37,688 bases of DNA. Source: Pseudomonadota bacterium. Its GTDB lineage: Bacteria > Oederibacteriota > Muellerivitia > Muellerivitales > Muellerivitaceae. Under the pieces are notes generated by a model. That model was not told the DNA's origin. It saw only the letters and a list, made by a program, of their open reading frames with translations, and did no database searches. The stretch is from positions 1 to 37,688 of the forward strand of contig JAJPJW010000107.1 of NCBI GenBank assembly GCA_021324075.1. Reading direction: 5' to 3'. Position numbers and translations under genes: made by a program. Positions 17,202 to 24,283 of this stretch are shown one piece after another. Within the stretch, counting starts at the first letter, position 1, and each line of letters starts with the position of its first letter.

Positions 17202-18179
17202 TCATGTCTTTTTAGGCAGCGTGTCGCCCAGGCGCAGGGCGGCCGGAACGCCCACCAGGGCGGCGGCGATGGGTCCGGTCAAAAGGAAGAGCAGGCCCAG
17301 GGATACCAGCGAGGAATTGGAGGCGTATTCTGAAAAGAAGAGGATCAAGGCCCACTCCCGGAGTCCGAAGCCGAGGACGGAAATCGGGATGAATTCTATC
17401 ACAACGACCACGGGCAGAAGCAGGGCGAAGGGCCCGAAGGGGATGGGGAGGCCCAGGGAAAGGACGCAGAAATAGCCCCGCAGGATGACGATGGCCCAGG
17501 CCAAAATCGAAAGCAGGAAAGGCATGGCCACCCTTTGGGCGGGGTTGAACAACTCCTGAAGTTTCTCGTAGAAGGCCCCGCCGTGGGTGGAAAGCTGGGC
17601 CGCCAGCTTCTTGGGGGCCAGGCTCATGAGGACGGGCTTCACGATGGAGCGCATCCAACCCGGGTGCAGGAAAAGGCCCATGAGCAGGACCCCCAACAGG
17701 ATGCCCGAGAGGATGGCCGCCGCCGTGTCCTGCCGGGCGGTCATGGTGAAAAGGTCCAGGACGCCCACGCAGCCCAAGAGCCCCAGGGCTAGGAGGTCGT
17801 AAACCTTGTCGGCCACATGCACCGAAAAGGCCGCGGTCAGGGGCAGCTTGCCCCAGCGGGAGAGTCCCAGCACCCGCACGATGTCGCCGAGCTTGGAGGG
17901 GGTCAGGGTGGAAAGGGGCTGGCCCGAGAGGTAGACATCGGAGGCGTCCTTGAGGGAGATCTGGGCGCCCAGGCGCCTGACCAGCACCTGGAAGCGCAGG
18001 GCCTTGAAGGCGACCTCGGGGACGATGAAGACGAAGGAAAGCGCCAGCCAGCCCCATTGGACCTTCGCCAAGAGGTCCAGGCAGTCGTGGAGGCCGGCTT
18101 TTTTCAGGATCAAAGCGTAAAGGCCCAGGCCGAGGACAACGGCAAAGGGTTTGAGCCGCTTCACGGGGGCCAGGTCCAT
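17202..18179 (-). CDS. UPF0104 / lysylphosphatidylglycerol-synthase-type transmembrane protein
   Basis: 325 aa with about eight hydrophobic segments. The family pattern includes 'QWGWLALSFVFIVPEVAFKA', 'SKLGDIVRVLGLSR', 'DKVYDLLALGLLG' and, near the C-terminus, 'IPISVLGFGLREWALILFF'. Members are flippases or scaffold domains for lipid-linked substrates (the MprF flippase domain is the best known). The start ATG 18179 overlaps the TAA stop of the methyltransferase (TAATG). A longer ORF to 18440 only reads that gene in another frame. Context with GT2, YfhO and methyltransferase genes supports a role in handling lipid-linked sugars. The substrate is not deducible. Confidence 0.85.
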   Translation of the reverse strand: MDLAPVKRLKPFAVVLGLGLYALILKKAGLHDCLDLLAKVQWGWLALSFVFIVPEVAFKALRFQVLVRRLGAQISLKDASDVYLSGQPLSTLTPSKLGDIVRVLGLSRWGKLPLTAAFSVHVADKVYDLLALGLLGCVGVLDLFTMTARQDTAAAILSGILLGVLLMGLFLHPGWMRSIVKPVLMSLAPKKLAAQLSTHGGAFYEKLQELFNPAQRVAMPFLLSILAWAIVILRGYFCVLSLGLPIPFGPFALLLPVVVVIEFIPISVLGFGLREWALILFFSEYASNSSLVSLGLLFLLTGPIAAALVGVPAALRLGDTLPKKT

Positions 18180-18781
18180 TATTTGGTTTTCTTGGCGATG
18201 AGGAAGACCGCGATGCGGAAAAGGCCGAGGAGGCTCAGGAGCTTCCGGATCAGGTTCGTCAACCCGCCCTGGGGGATGTTGTAGAGGCTGGGGATAAAGA
18301 ACATGATGGGTTCGTCCGTTTCCAACAGCTGGACGGCGAAATCCTTGAAGAGCTCGGCGAAGCTGGCCTTGCTGTGGGGTCTCAGGTGCGTGGGGTCGTC
18401 CCAGAAGTTGGTGCCGATGGGAAGCAGGGTGCAGACCCAATTGGGGGCTTCGGCGAAGAAGAGGCCGCCTTTTTTCAGCACCCGGCCCATTTCGCGGACG
18501 GCCCCGTGGGGGCTGGGAAGGTGCTCGATCAGGTGGAAGCAGAGCACGGCGTCGAAGCTTTCGTTCTTGAACTTCAGCCGGTTCACGTCCCCCGAAACGA
18601 AGGCGGTTTCCCCGGGGACTTCCTTTTTATAAGAGGGATCGATGTCCAGGCAGGTGATCTGCAGGTCCGGACGCAGGAAAAGGGCGTAGCGGGAATTATG
18701 GCCCGTCCCACAGCCGGCGTCGAGGACCTTGGCCTTGGGCGGGAGGGAACGGAGGTGTTGTTCAAACTGGGCCCTGTTCAT
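18179..18781 (-). CDS. Class I SAM-dependent methyltransferase
   Basis: 200 aa. SAM-binding motif I is VLDAGCGTGHNSRY (residues ~19-32). An acidic motif follows (CLDIDPSYKK), then 'SFDAVLCFHLIEHLPSP' and 'VLKKGGLFFAEAPN', a Methyltransf_11 type seen in many polysaccharide clusters. The substrate is unknown. It is the first gene of the minus-strand envelope cluster and is divergent from the SRPBCC-GyrI gene; the 171-base gap should contain both promoters. There is no clear Shine-Dalgarno before ATG 18781. The C-terminus is hydrophobic and basic, possibly membrane-associated. Confidence 0.88.
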   Translation of the reverse strand: MNRAQFEQHLRSLPPKAKVLDAGCGTGHNSRYALFLRPDLQITCLDIDPSYKKEVPGETAFVSGDVNRLKFKNESFDAVLCFHLIEHLPSPHGAVREMGRVLKKGGLFFAEAPNWVCTLLPIGTNFWDDPTHLRPHSKASFAELFKDFAVQLLETDEPIMFFIPSLYNIPQGGLTNLIRKLLSLLGLFRIAVFLIAKKTK

Positions 18782-18952
18782 AGCGCCTGTGAGGATAGCA
18801 AAAAGAGGGGCTTTCTTCAGCCTTTTGATCGCTGGGGAAAGGCTTCGGAATCCAAGGGTAAACGCCGAAATTGTAAATTGTTCGCAGGGCGTTTGAATTG
18901 GGGCCCCGCCCTTTGCCAGAATGAGCCCTTACCACAACCGGGGAGGCGCGTC

Positions 18953-19987
18953 ATGGCGAAGACGAAACTGAAATCGCGGGTGAAGACCAATGGGAAGAAG
19001 ACGGCGGGTGAAAAGAAGGCGGCGGCCAAGCCCGCCCCGGATTTTACCTACTATATCCACATCGGCGCCGGCCCGGAGAAGGTCTGGGAAGCCCTGACGG
19101 ACAACCAGTTCATCCCCCTCTACTTTTTCGGGCATACCATCAAGGCCGATTGGAAATTGGGGGCCGAATTGCGATTCCACCGCCCCGACGGGTCCCCGGC
19201 CGATTACGGCAAGATCACCCGTTTCGAGCCGTCCAAGGTTTTGGCCTATACCTTCCAAATGCCGGGGGACAAGACGAAGCGCGCCAAGCCCACGGAAGTG
19301 GCCTTCGAGATCCTTCCCATGCTGGGCGGCGTGAAGCTGATGCTGACCCACACGAATTTGACGAATCTGGACACCGAGAAGAACCCCTTCACCCTGCGGG
19401 GCCTTAACAACGGCTGGCCCGCCATCGTTTCGAACCTCAAGAGCGTCCTGGAGACGGGCAAGAGCATCCTGGACATGTCCCAAATGGGCATGGACGGCAA
19501 CCTCCGGCTTCCCAAAAAGGACGGGGGCCATATGAGCCTGACCACCGAACCCCAGGAGGTGAAATGGCCGGCCACCCACTATGTCTTCGTCGAAAAGGTG
19601 GGGCCTTTCATGGAAACGGCCAAGGAGGCCTGGAACGCCCTGCATCCGGCCGTTCCCAAGATCGTGGAGAACAGCAAGATCACGGGTTATATGGCCCTCT
19701 ACAAGTTCAAGCCCGAAACCTACCGCGCCGGGGTGGCCGTGGCTTCCAAGCCCAAACACCTGCCCGAAGGCTTCTCTTACGAACTTTTCAAGGGCGGCAA
19801 CTACGCCAAATGGGTGCTGACCGGGCCCTATACGGACCTGCCCGAGGCCTGCGGCTACGTTTTCGACAAGTTCCTGCCGGAAAAGAAGATCCGGATGCGC
19901 AAGGGTTGGTGCATCGAGAACTACACCAACGACCCCCGGATAACGCCGGAAAAAGACCTGGTTACTGAGATATTAATTCCAGTCTAA
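18953..19987 (+). CDS. SRPBCC (AHSA1-like) domain fused to a GyrI-like effector-binding domain
   Basis: 344 aa. A Lys-rich N-terminal tail (1-27) comes first. An SRPBCC/AHSA1 (Activator of Hsp90 ATPase-like, CalC) domain from ~30 to 175 follows, with 'IGAGPEKVWEALTDNQFIP' and 'GWPAIVSNLKSVLETG'. A GyrI-like / AraC effector-binding domain from ~203 to the end contains 'THYVFVEKVGPFMETAKEAW' and 'GGNYAKWVLTGPYTDLPEA'. Both domains form hydrophobic small-molecule pockets. SRPBCC proteins commonly accompany DGPF proteins and ECF sigma factors, as here. ATG 18953 is chosen because GGGAGG lies at 18941-18946; the longer ORF from 18374 is antisense to the methyltransferase. A role in binding or sensing a small toxic compound is inferred. 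There is no DNA-binding domain. Confidence 0.85.
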   Translation: MAKTKLKSRVKTNGKKTAGEKKAAAKPAPDFTYYIHIGAGPEKVWEALTDNQFIPLYFFGHTIKADWKLGAELRFHRPDGSPADYGKITRFEPSKVLAYTFQMPGDKTKRAKPTEVAFEILPMLGGVKLMLTHTNLTNLDTEKNPFTLRGLNNGWPAIVSNLKSVLETGKSILDMSQMGMDGNLRLPKKDGGHMSLTTEPQEVKWPATHYVFVEKVGPFMETAKEAWNALHPAVPKIVENSKITGYMALYKFKPETYRAGVAVASKPKHLPEGFSYELFKGGNYAKWVLTGPYTDLPEACGYVFDKFLPEKKIRMRKGWCIENYTNDPRITPEKDLVTEILIPV

Positions 19988-20031
19988 GATTCGGGCCGTT
20001 ATTGTTCTTCCAAAAGGGTCTATGGCGACCT

Positions 20032-20059
20032 ATCCCCCGAAGCTTTAGCCTAGGGGGAT
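20032..20059 (+). other. Hairpin just upstream of the DGPF promoter
   Basis: ATCCCCC (20032-20038) pairs with GGGGGAT (20053-20059). It ends at the first base of the putative -35 element and is about 50 bases after the SRPBCC gene stop. There is no T-tract, so it is not a classical terminator. Confidence 0.4.
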
Positions 20060-20085
20060 GTCCGGGTTTGGCTTTGGCCTTCGTC
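20059..20085 (+). promoter_or_regulatory. Putative ECF-type promoter of the DGPF genes
   Basis: TGTCCG (20059-20064), 17 bases, then CGTC (20082-20085). The same pattern and spacing occur at 22923-22949 before the carboxymuconolactone-decarboxylase gene. The CGTC element ends 58 bases before the DGPF ATG. A leader hairpin, GAAGGC/GCCTTC (20095-20116), follows. ECF promoters typically combine a conserved -35 with a CGTC-like -10. Confidence 0.6.
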
Positions 20086-20143
20086 GTATGGTATGAAGGC
20101 TGCTGAACGGGCCTTCCATTATCAGGTTTAAAGGAGACGAGCC

Positions 20144-20503
20144 ATGGCTGATTTCGTATATCTGTTCTGGAACCAAAGGGAAGACGCGCAAAAGATGGCG
20201 CAGGCCACCGTCGAACAAAAAACAGCGATCACCCAACGCTGGAAGAACTGGTTGGAAGAGCTGGCCAAGAAAGGGCACGTGAAGGACGTGGGCGCGCCAC
20301 TGGAATTCACCGGCAACACGCTCCATGGCCCCAAAAAGCAGGTGACCGACGGCCCCCACCCGGAAGCCAAGGACGTCATCGGCGGGTTCAGCCTGATCAA
20401 GGCAAAGGACCTGGCCGAGGCCACCGAACTGGCCAAGGGCTGCCCCATCCTGGAACTGGGCGGCCGTTGCGAAGTGCGGCCCATCCGCCCCCTGGCGATG
20501 TGA
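20144..20503 (+). CDS. DGPF/YCII-domain protein 1
   Basis: 119 aa, the full length of a DGPF (PhnB/YCII-related) protein. It starts MADFVYLFWN, has a helix-rich middle (QRWKNWLEELAKKGHVKD) and the family motif VTDGPHPEAKDVIGGF, and ends EVRPIRPLAM. In this copy DGPF is DGPH. Family members are small dimeric alpha+beta-barrel-like proteins; their chemical role is not established, but they are the hallmark partners of ECF42 sigma factors. It is the first of three tandem paralogues (56- and 52-base gaps) upstream of an ECF42-like sigma gene, and it carries the putative ECF promoter. Confidence 0.9.
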   Translation: MADFVYLFWNQREDAQKMAQATVEQKTAITQRWKNWLEELAKKGHVKDVGAPLEFTGNTLHGPKKQVTDGPHPEAKDVIGGFSLIKAKDLAEATELAKGCPILELGGRCEVRPIRPLAM

Positions 20504-20559
20504 GCAAGCCTTTTTAACTTTAGGTTGCGCACCCTCTTTATCAATCAAGGAGAAACGAA

Positions 20560-20916
20560 ATGCCCGACTTCATGTATCTGCACAGGGGACAAGGCGGCCC
20601 GCCGCCCAAGGCGCAGCCCTCGCCGGAAGAGATGAAGCAAATGATGCAAAAGTTCATGGTTTGGATGGAAGCCATGAAAAAGGGCGGCCATCTCAAGGAC
20701 CCCGGAGCCCAGTTGGAGAGGAAGGGCAAGTTGGTCCATGGGGGGAATAAGGGGGTGACGGATGGCCCCTTCACCGAAGCCAAGGATGTGGTAGGGGGTT
20801 ACATGATCCTCACCGCCAAGGATATGGATGAGGCGGTGAGTCTTTTGAAGGACGCCCCTTTCCTGGGACCCGATGGATTGATCGAGGTCCGGCCCATCCG
20901 GCCCATGTCCATGTGA
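20560..20916 (+). CDS. DGPF/YCII-domain protein 2
   Basis: 118 aa. MPDFMYLHRG start, Met-rich helix (KQMMQKFMVWMEAMKKGGH), canonical motif VTDGPFTEAKDVVGGY, EVRPIRPMSM end. It is the copy with the intact DGPF signature. GGAGA precedes the start by about six bases (AAGGAGAAACGAA). No separate promoter was seen, so it is expected to be co-transcribed with the first copy. The divergence between copies is large (roughly half the residues differ), so they are old paralogues, perhaps with different ligands. Confidence 0.9.
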   Translation: MPDFMYLHRGQGGPPPKAQPSPEEMKQMMQKFMVWMEAMKKGGHLKDPGAQLERKGKLVHGGNKGVTDGPFTEAKDVVGGYMILTAKDMDEAVSLLKDAPFLGPDGLIEVRPIRPMSM

Positions 20917-20968
20917 TCCAAGCCGATAAACTTTTTTATTCACCGACCCAAAAACAAGGAGAAGCAAA

Positions 20969-21313
20969 ATGGCGAATTTTCTATACCTTTTCTGGAACAA
21001 ACAAGCAGGCTGGGCGCCCCAATCCCCCGAGGATATGGAGAGGCGCATGAAGAAGTGGATGGCCTGGATGGACAGCCTCAAGGCCTCCGGCCACTTCAAC
21101 GGTGCCGGCGAACGCCTGGAGGGTACGGGCAAGCTGGTCAAGGGCGCGGCCAAGGCCGTCACCGACGGGCCCTATGCCGAGGCCAAGGACAGCATCGGCG
21201 GCTATATCGTGGTGCAGGCCAAGGACATCCAGGAAGCCGTCGAGCTTTCCAAGGGCTGCCCGGTCCTGGAAGGGGACGGCATGGTCGAAGTGAGGCCCAT
21301 CGCGGCGATGTAG
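20969..21313 (+). CDS. DGPF/YCII-domain protein 3
   Basis: 114 aa. MANFLYLFWN start, WMAWMDSLKASGHFNGAG helix, VTDGPYAEAKDSIGGY motif, EVRPIAAM end. It shares its N-terminus with copy 1 and its centre with copy 2. AAGGAGAAG lies before the ATG. It is the last gene before a C/G-rich repeat and the sigma factor gene. The three copies in a row suggest homo- or hetero-oligomers or a set of related ligands; this is inference. Confidence 0.9.
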   Translation: MANFLYLFWNKQAGWAPQSPEDMERRMKKWMAWMDSLKASGHFNGAGERLEGTGKLVKGAAKAVTDGPYAEAKDSIGGYIVVQAKDIQEAVELSKGCPVLEGDGMVEVRPIAAM

Positions 21314-21350
21314 GACCCGCTAAGGATGGGAATAGGCACATGGTGCTTAT

Positions 21351-21436
21351 TCCCCCTCTGAAAGAGGGGGATGGAGGGGGAGTTAGCCTTGCTCCCAAAG
21401 CTAATACCCCCCTACCCCCCTTTTTCAAATGGGGGA
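21351..21436. repeat. Intergenic C/G-rich inverted repeat, copy 2
   Basis: CCCCCTCTGAAAGAGGGGG, then GGAGGGGGAGTTAGCC, ~20 bases, GCTAATACCCCCC and CCTTTTTCAAATGGGGG. It matches the reverse complement of 13450-13547, with the middle shortened. It lies between the third DGPF gene and the sigma factor gene, and may be transcribed as a double hairpin. Confidence 0.85.
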
Positions 21437-21483
21437 TATTCAAACTGAGCCACTACCGCAAATTGAAGTAAAGTAAACATCCT

Positions 21484-22743
21484 ATGACCCAAGAACTACC
21501 CCAGGTGATCGACCATCTTTTCCGGCGCGAGTCGGGGAAGATGGTCTCCTATTTAACGAGGATCTTTGGCCTGGGCCGCCTCAACATGGCCGAGGACGTG
21601 GTGCAGGACACCCTGATCAAGGCCATGGAAACCTGGCCCCTGCGCGGCCTGCCCGACAACCCCTCGGCCTGGCTCATGCGCGCCGCCCGCAACCGGGCCA
21701 TCGACCTCATCCGCCGCGACACCCATTTCAAGTTCGTCACGCCGGAGCTGACCCACCTTTTAAGGCTGCGCGAGGAGGAAGGGGAGGAGGGGCCCGTGCC
21801 CGCCAAGGAAATCCAGGACGACCAGCTGCGCATGATGTTTTCCTGCTGCCACCCGGAGCTTTCCCCCGACGCCCAGGTGACCCTCATCCTCAAGACCCTC
21901 TGCGGCTTCAGCGTTTCCGAGATCGCCCACGCTTTTTTCACCCAGGAAGACGCCGTGGAGAAAAAACTGGGCCGGGCCCGGAAGACCCTGAGGGAATCGG
22001 GCAGTTTTGTGGAACTGACGAACAACCTCGACATTCCCCAAAGGCTGGAGGCGGTTTACCAGACCCTCTACCTGCTCTTCAACGAAGGCTACCACGGCAG
22101 CCGGTCGGACCGGAAGGAACCGGAAGAGCTTTGTTACGAAGCCATGCGGTTGACCCTGCTCCTGGGCCAGCATTCCGAGGGCCAGAGGCCCAAGACCTTC
22201 GCCCTCCTGGCCCTCATGTGCCTGCACGCCGCCCGCCTGCCGGGGCGGCTGGCGGACGACGGCACCCTGATCCAACTGGAGTTCCAGGACCGTTCCAAAT
22301 GGGACCAGGCCCTTATCGGCAAGGGACTGGAATACCTGGAAAAAGCCTGGGCCGGGCAGCTGGTCAGCGAGTACCTGGTGGAAGCCAGCATCGCGGGCCT
22401 CCATTGCAGTGCCAAGACCTATGAGGAGACCGAGTGGGGGAAGATCCTGGAACTCTATAACCTGCTTTACCACCTCAAGCCCACGCCCGTGGTGGCCCTG
22501 AACCGCGCCATCGCCCTGGGCAAGGCCCGGGGTTTCGAGAAGGGTTTGGAAGCCTTGAAGGCCATTCCGGGGGCCGAAAAGCTCAAGGAATATCCCTTCT
22601 ATTCGGCGGCCCTGGGGGAATTCCACCTCTTGGCGGGCCAGCCCCAGGAGGCAAGGGCTCATTTTGCCGAGGCCGTGAAGCAGTCCAGGAACGAACCGGA
22701 AAAGGTCTTCTTCGAGCGCAAACTCAAATCCTGCCAGGATTAA
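21484..22743 (+). CDS. ECF42-type RNA polymerase sigma factor with long C-terminal extension
   Basis: 419 aa, far longer than a plain ECF sigma factor. Region 2 (~7-75) includes 'MAEDVVQDTLIKAMETWPLR' and 'SAWLMRAARNRAIDLIRRD'. Region 4 (~115-165) includes 'QVTLILKTLCGFSVSEIAHA' and 'VEKKLGRARKTL'. The remaining ~250 residues form the DUF6596/TPR-like helical domain ('LYLLFNEGYHGSRSD', 'VVALNRAIALGKARG') typical of group ECF42. ECF42 genes are nearly always linked to DGPF genes, and three lie immediately upstream; ECF42 has no classical anti-sigma factor and the extension is thought to control activity. The start is ATG 21484 with only a weak ribosome site. It probably directs the two TGTCCG-N17-CGTC promoters described here. 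Confidence 0.93.
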   Translation: MTQELPQVIDHLFRRESGKMVSYLTRIFGLGRLNMAEDVVQDTLIKAMETWPLRGLPDNPSAWLMRAARNRAIDLIRRDTHFKFVTPELTHLLRLREEEGEEGPVPAKEIQDDQLRMMFSCCHPELSPDAQVTLILKTLCGFSVSEIAHAFFTQEDAVEKKLGRARKTLRESGSFVELTNNLDIPQRLEAVYQTLYLLFNEGYHGSRSDRKEPEELCYEAMRLTLLLGQHSEGQRPKTFALLALMCLHAARLPGRLADDGTLIQLEFQDRSKWDQALIGKGLEYLEKAWAGQLVSEYLVEASIAGLHCSAKTYEETEWGKILELYNLLYHLKPTPVVALNRAIALGKARGFEKGLEALKAIPGAEKLKEYPFYSAALGEFHLLAGQPQEARAHFAEAVKQSRNEPEKVFFERKLKSCQD

Positions 22744-22763
22744 GCCGATCCAAGCAACGGCAA

Positions 22764-22893
22764 TTTGGCCACAGATGCAAGGGATACATGGGATGGATAA
22801 GCCCAAGCCTCAAACAAACCGTTGGGGAAAAAGACGAAAAAATTAGGACTCTTTTTGAGTATCTGTGTTCATCCCATGCATCTGTGGCCAAAT
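22764..22893. repeat. Intergenic inverted repeat (CCACAGATGCA family)
   Basis: TTTGGCCACAGATGCAAGGG at the left faces CCCATGCATCTGTGGCCAAA at the right, around ~90 bases. It is related to the inner element at 17003-17125 and more loosely to 8905-9000. It separates the sigma gene from the promoter at 22923. Confidence 0.8.
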
Positions 22894-22922
22894 AGTTGTT
22901 GTCGTTTCCGATGTTTTTCCCC

Positions 22923-22949
22923 TGTCCGGATTTCTTCTCATTGTGCGTC
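22923..22949 (+). promoter_or_regulatory. Putative ECF-type promoter of the carboxymuconolactone-decarboxylase gene
   Basis: TGTCCG (22923-22928), 17 bases, then CGTC (22946-22949). The consensus with 20059-20085 extends to TGTCCGG and CGTCRTAT. CGTC ends 55 bases before the ATG, close to the spacing at the first DGPF gene. Confidence 0.6.
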
Positions 22950-22961
22950 ATATTATTAGAA

Positions 22962-22978
22962 GGGCCCTTTAAGGGCCC
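22962..22978 (+). other. Leader palindrome after the putative ECF promoter
   Basis: GGGCCCTT and AAGGGCCC flank a single T, forming a very GC-rich near-perfect palindrome just after the expected transcription start and 20 bases before GGAGG. It may be an mRNA hairpin or an operator. Confidence 0.5.
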
Positions 22979-23004
22979 AAACCGCGAAGTTTAGGAGGAA
23001 TACC

Positions 23005-23583
23005 ATGGAAACATTAGTCAAAGACGAGCCGTTTTTGGCCCCCATCGAGGAGCCGACGGACCCGCAGATGAAGCAAACCTACGACTTTTTCCTGAAGACC
23101 TACGGCAAGGTCATCACACCCGTGAAGGTCTTCCAGGCCAGGATGCCGACGGCTTTCGGCCAATTCTCGGGGATGATCTCCCAGTTGGACCGGATGCTGG
23201 AGCTTCCCGCTGAAACCGTCCTGCTGGTGCGCGAACGGGTGGCCCAATTGAACATCTGTCTTTTCTGCATGGACATCGGCCGGGCAGGGGTCGTCCAAGC
23301 GTCGATGAACGAAGCCAAGTTCGACGCCCTGAATGACTACGCCGCCAGCCCGCTTTTCAACGAGGGCGAGAAGGCCGTTTTGGACTACGTCACGGACCTG
23401 ACCCGGGATAAGAAAGTAAACCCGGAGACCTTCGCGCGGATGCGGGAGCATTATTCGGAGCGCCAAATCTGCGAAATCGTCTATCTGGTGGCCAGCGAGC
23501 ACGTCTACAATATGACGAATATCGGCCTCAACATCCATTCGGACATGCTTTGCGACATTACGAAGAAGAAAAAGGCGGACTAA
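23005..23583 (+). CDS. Carboxymuconolactone-decarboxylase-family (AhpD-like) protein
   Basis: 192 aa. The CMD/AhpD core is 'VRERVAQLNICLFCMDIGRAG', with a redox CxxC (C85, C88) in the position used by AhpD-type peroxidase partners. 'EKAVLDYVTDLTRDKKVNPE' and 'IVYLVASEHVYNMTNIGLN' give the second helical half. It is predicted to be a cytoplasmic thiol redox enzyme acting on peroxides or quinone-like compounds. The start is ATG 23005 with GGAGG seven bases upstream. It is the first gene of an apparent operon with the FMN reductase 27 bases downstream and carries a promoter of the same type as the DGPF genes. The usual His/Glu proton-relay residues cannot be confirmed without an alignment. Confidence 0.88.
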   Translation: METLVKDEPFLAPIEEPTDPQMKQTYDFFLKTYGKVITPVKVFQARMPTAFGQFSGMISQLDRMLELPAETVLLVRERVAQLNICLFCMDIGRAGVVQASMNEAKFDALNDYAASPLFNEGEKAVLDYVTDLTRDKKVNPETFARMREHYSERQICEIVYLVASEHVYNMTNIGLNIHSDMLCDITKKKKAD

Positions 23584-23610
23584 ACCGCCTGAAAAAGGAA
23601 AGGACCGGCC

Positions 23611-24225
23611 ATGGTCAAGATCGAAGTGCTGGTGGGGAGCACCCGGCCGAACAGGTTCAGCGACAAGCCCGCGGTTTATCTTTGCGAGGAGTTGAAAAAG
23701 GAAGAGGGCGTGGAAGCCGAACTGGTGGACCTGAAGGACTGGGAGCTCCCCTTTTTCAACGAGCCGGTCTCTCCCATCGCCGCGAAGGGGGAATACAAGA
23801 ACCCCTTGGTGAAAAAATGGGCGGAAAAGATTTCCGAGGCCGACGGCTTCGTGATCGTCACGCCGGAATACAACCACGGCTATCCCGGGGTCCTCAAGAA
23901 CGCGTTGGACTGGATCTACTTCCCTTGGAACCAGAAGCCGGTGGGTTTTGTCAGCCACGGCGGGGCGGGCGGGTCGAGGGCGATCGAGCAGCTTCGGCAG
24001 GTCGCCATCGCCCTCCAAATGCACCCCATCCAAAGCGCGGTCAGCATCCCCCAGGAGATCGTCCGGGGCGTCATACAGAACAAAAATCCGGACCAGCCCC
24101 TTTCCGAAACCTTCCGGCCGCTCCGGGAGGGGCGGATGGACATGGTCGGGAGGTTCTTCACGGAATTGTTGAAGCTGGCGGTGGTCCTGAAGGCCGGTCG
24201 GAGTGAGCCGGCGTCCAAAGGTTAA
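23611..24225 (+). CDS. NAD(P)H-dependent FMN reductase
   Basis: 204 aa, flavodoxin-like fold. The FMN phosphate loop is GSTRPNRFSDK (residues 9-19). 'PEYNHGYPGVLKNALDWIY' is the family signature for flavin and nicotinamide contacts, and 'KPVGFVSHGGAGGSRA' is the third motif. It would reduce FMN, quinones, azo or nitro compounds with NAD(P)H in the cytoplasm. It follows the CMD-like gene by 27 bases on the same strand, with AAAGGA-like bases before ATG 23611. Together they look like a redox detoxification pair. The substrate is not deducible. Confidence 0.92.
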   Translation: MVKIEVLVGSTRPNRFSDKPAVYLCEELKKEEGVEAELVDLKDWELPFFNEPVSPIAAKGEYKNPLVKKWAEKISEADGFVIVTPEYNHGYPGVLKNALDWIYFPWNQKPVGFVSHGGAGGSRAIEQLRQVAIALQMHPIQSAVSIPQEIVRGVIQNKNPDQPLSETFRPLREGRMDMVGRFFTELLKLAVVLKAGRSEPASKG

Positions 24226-24283
24226 GCCGCAGGTCCAACGAAGCAGGATGGAAATCCCGGGTTGTTACTGGCAGAATAAATCC

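Noticed and set aside
18374-18952. Long plus-strand ORF leading into the SRPBCC-GyrI gene
   Set aside because: It is antisense to the methyltransferase; the real start at 18953 has a strong Shine-Dalgarno.
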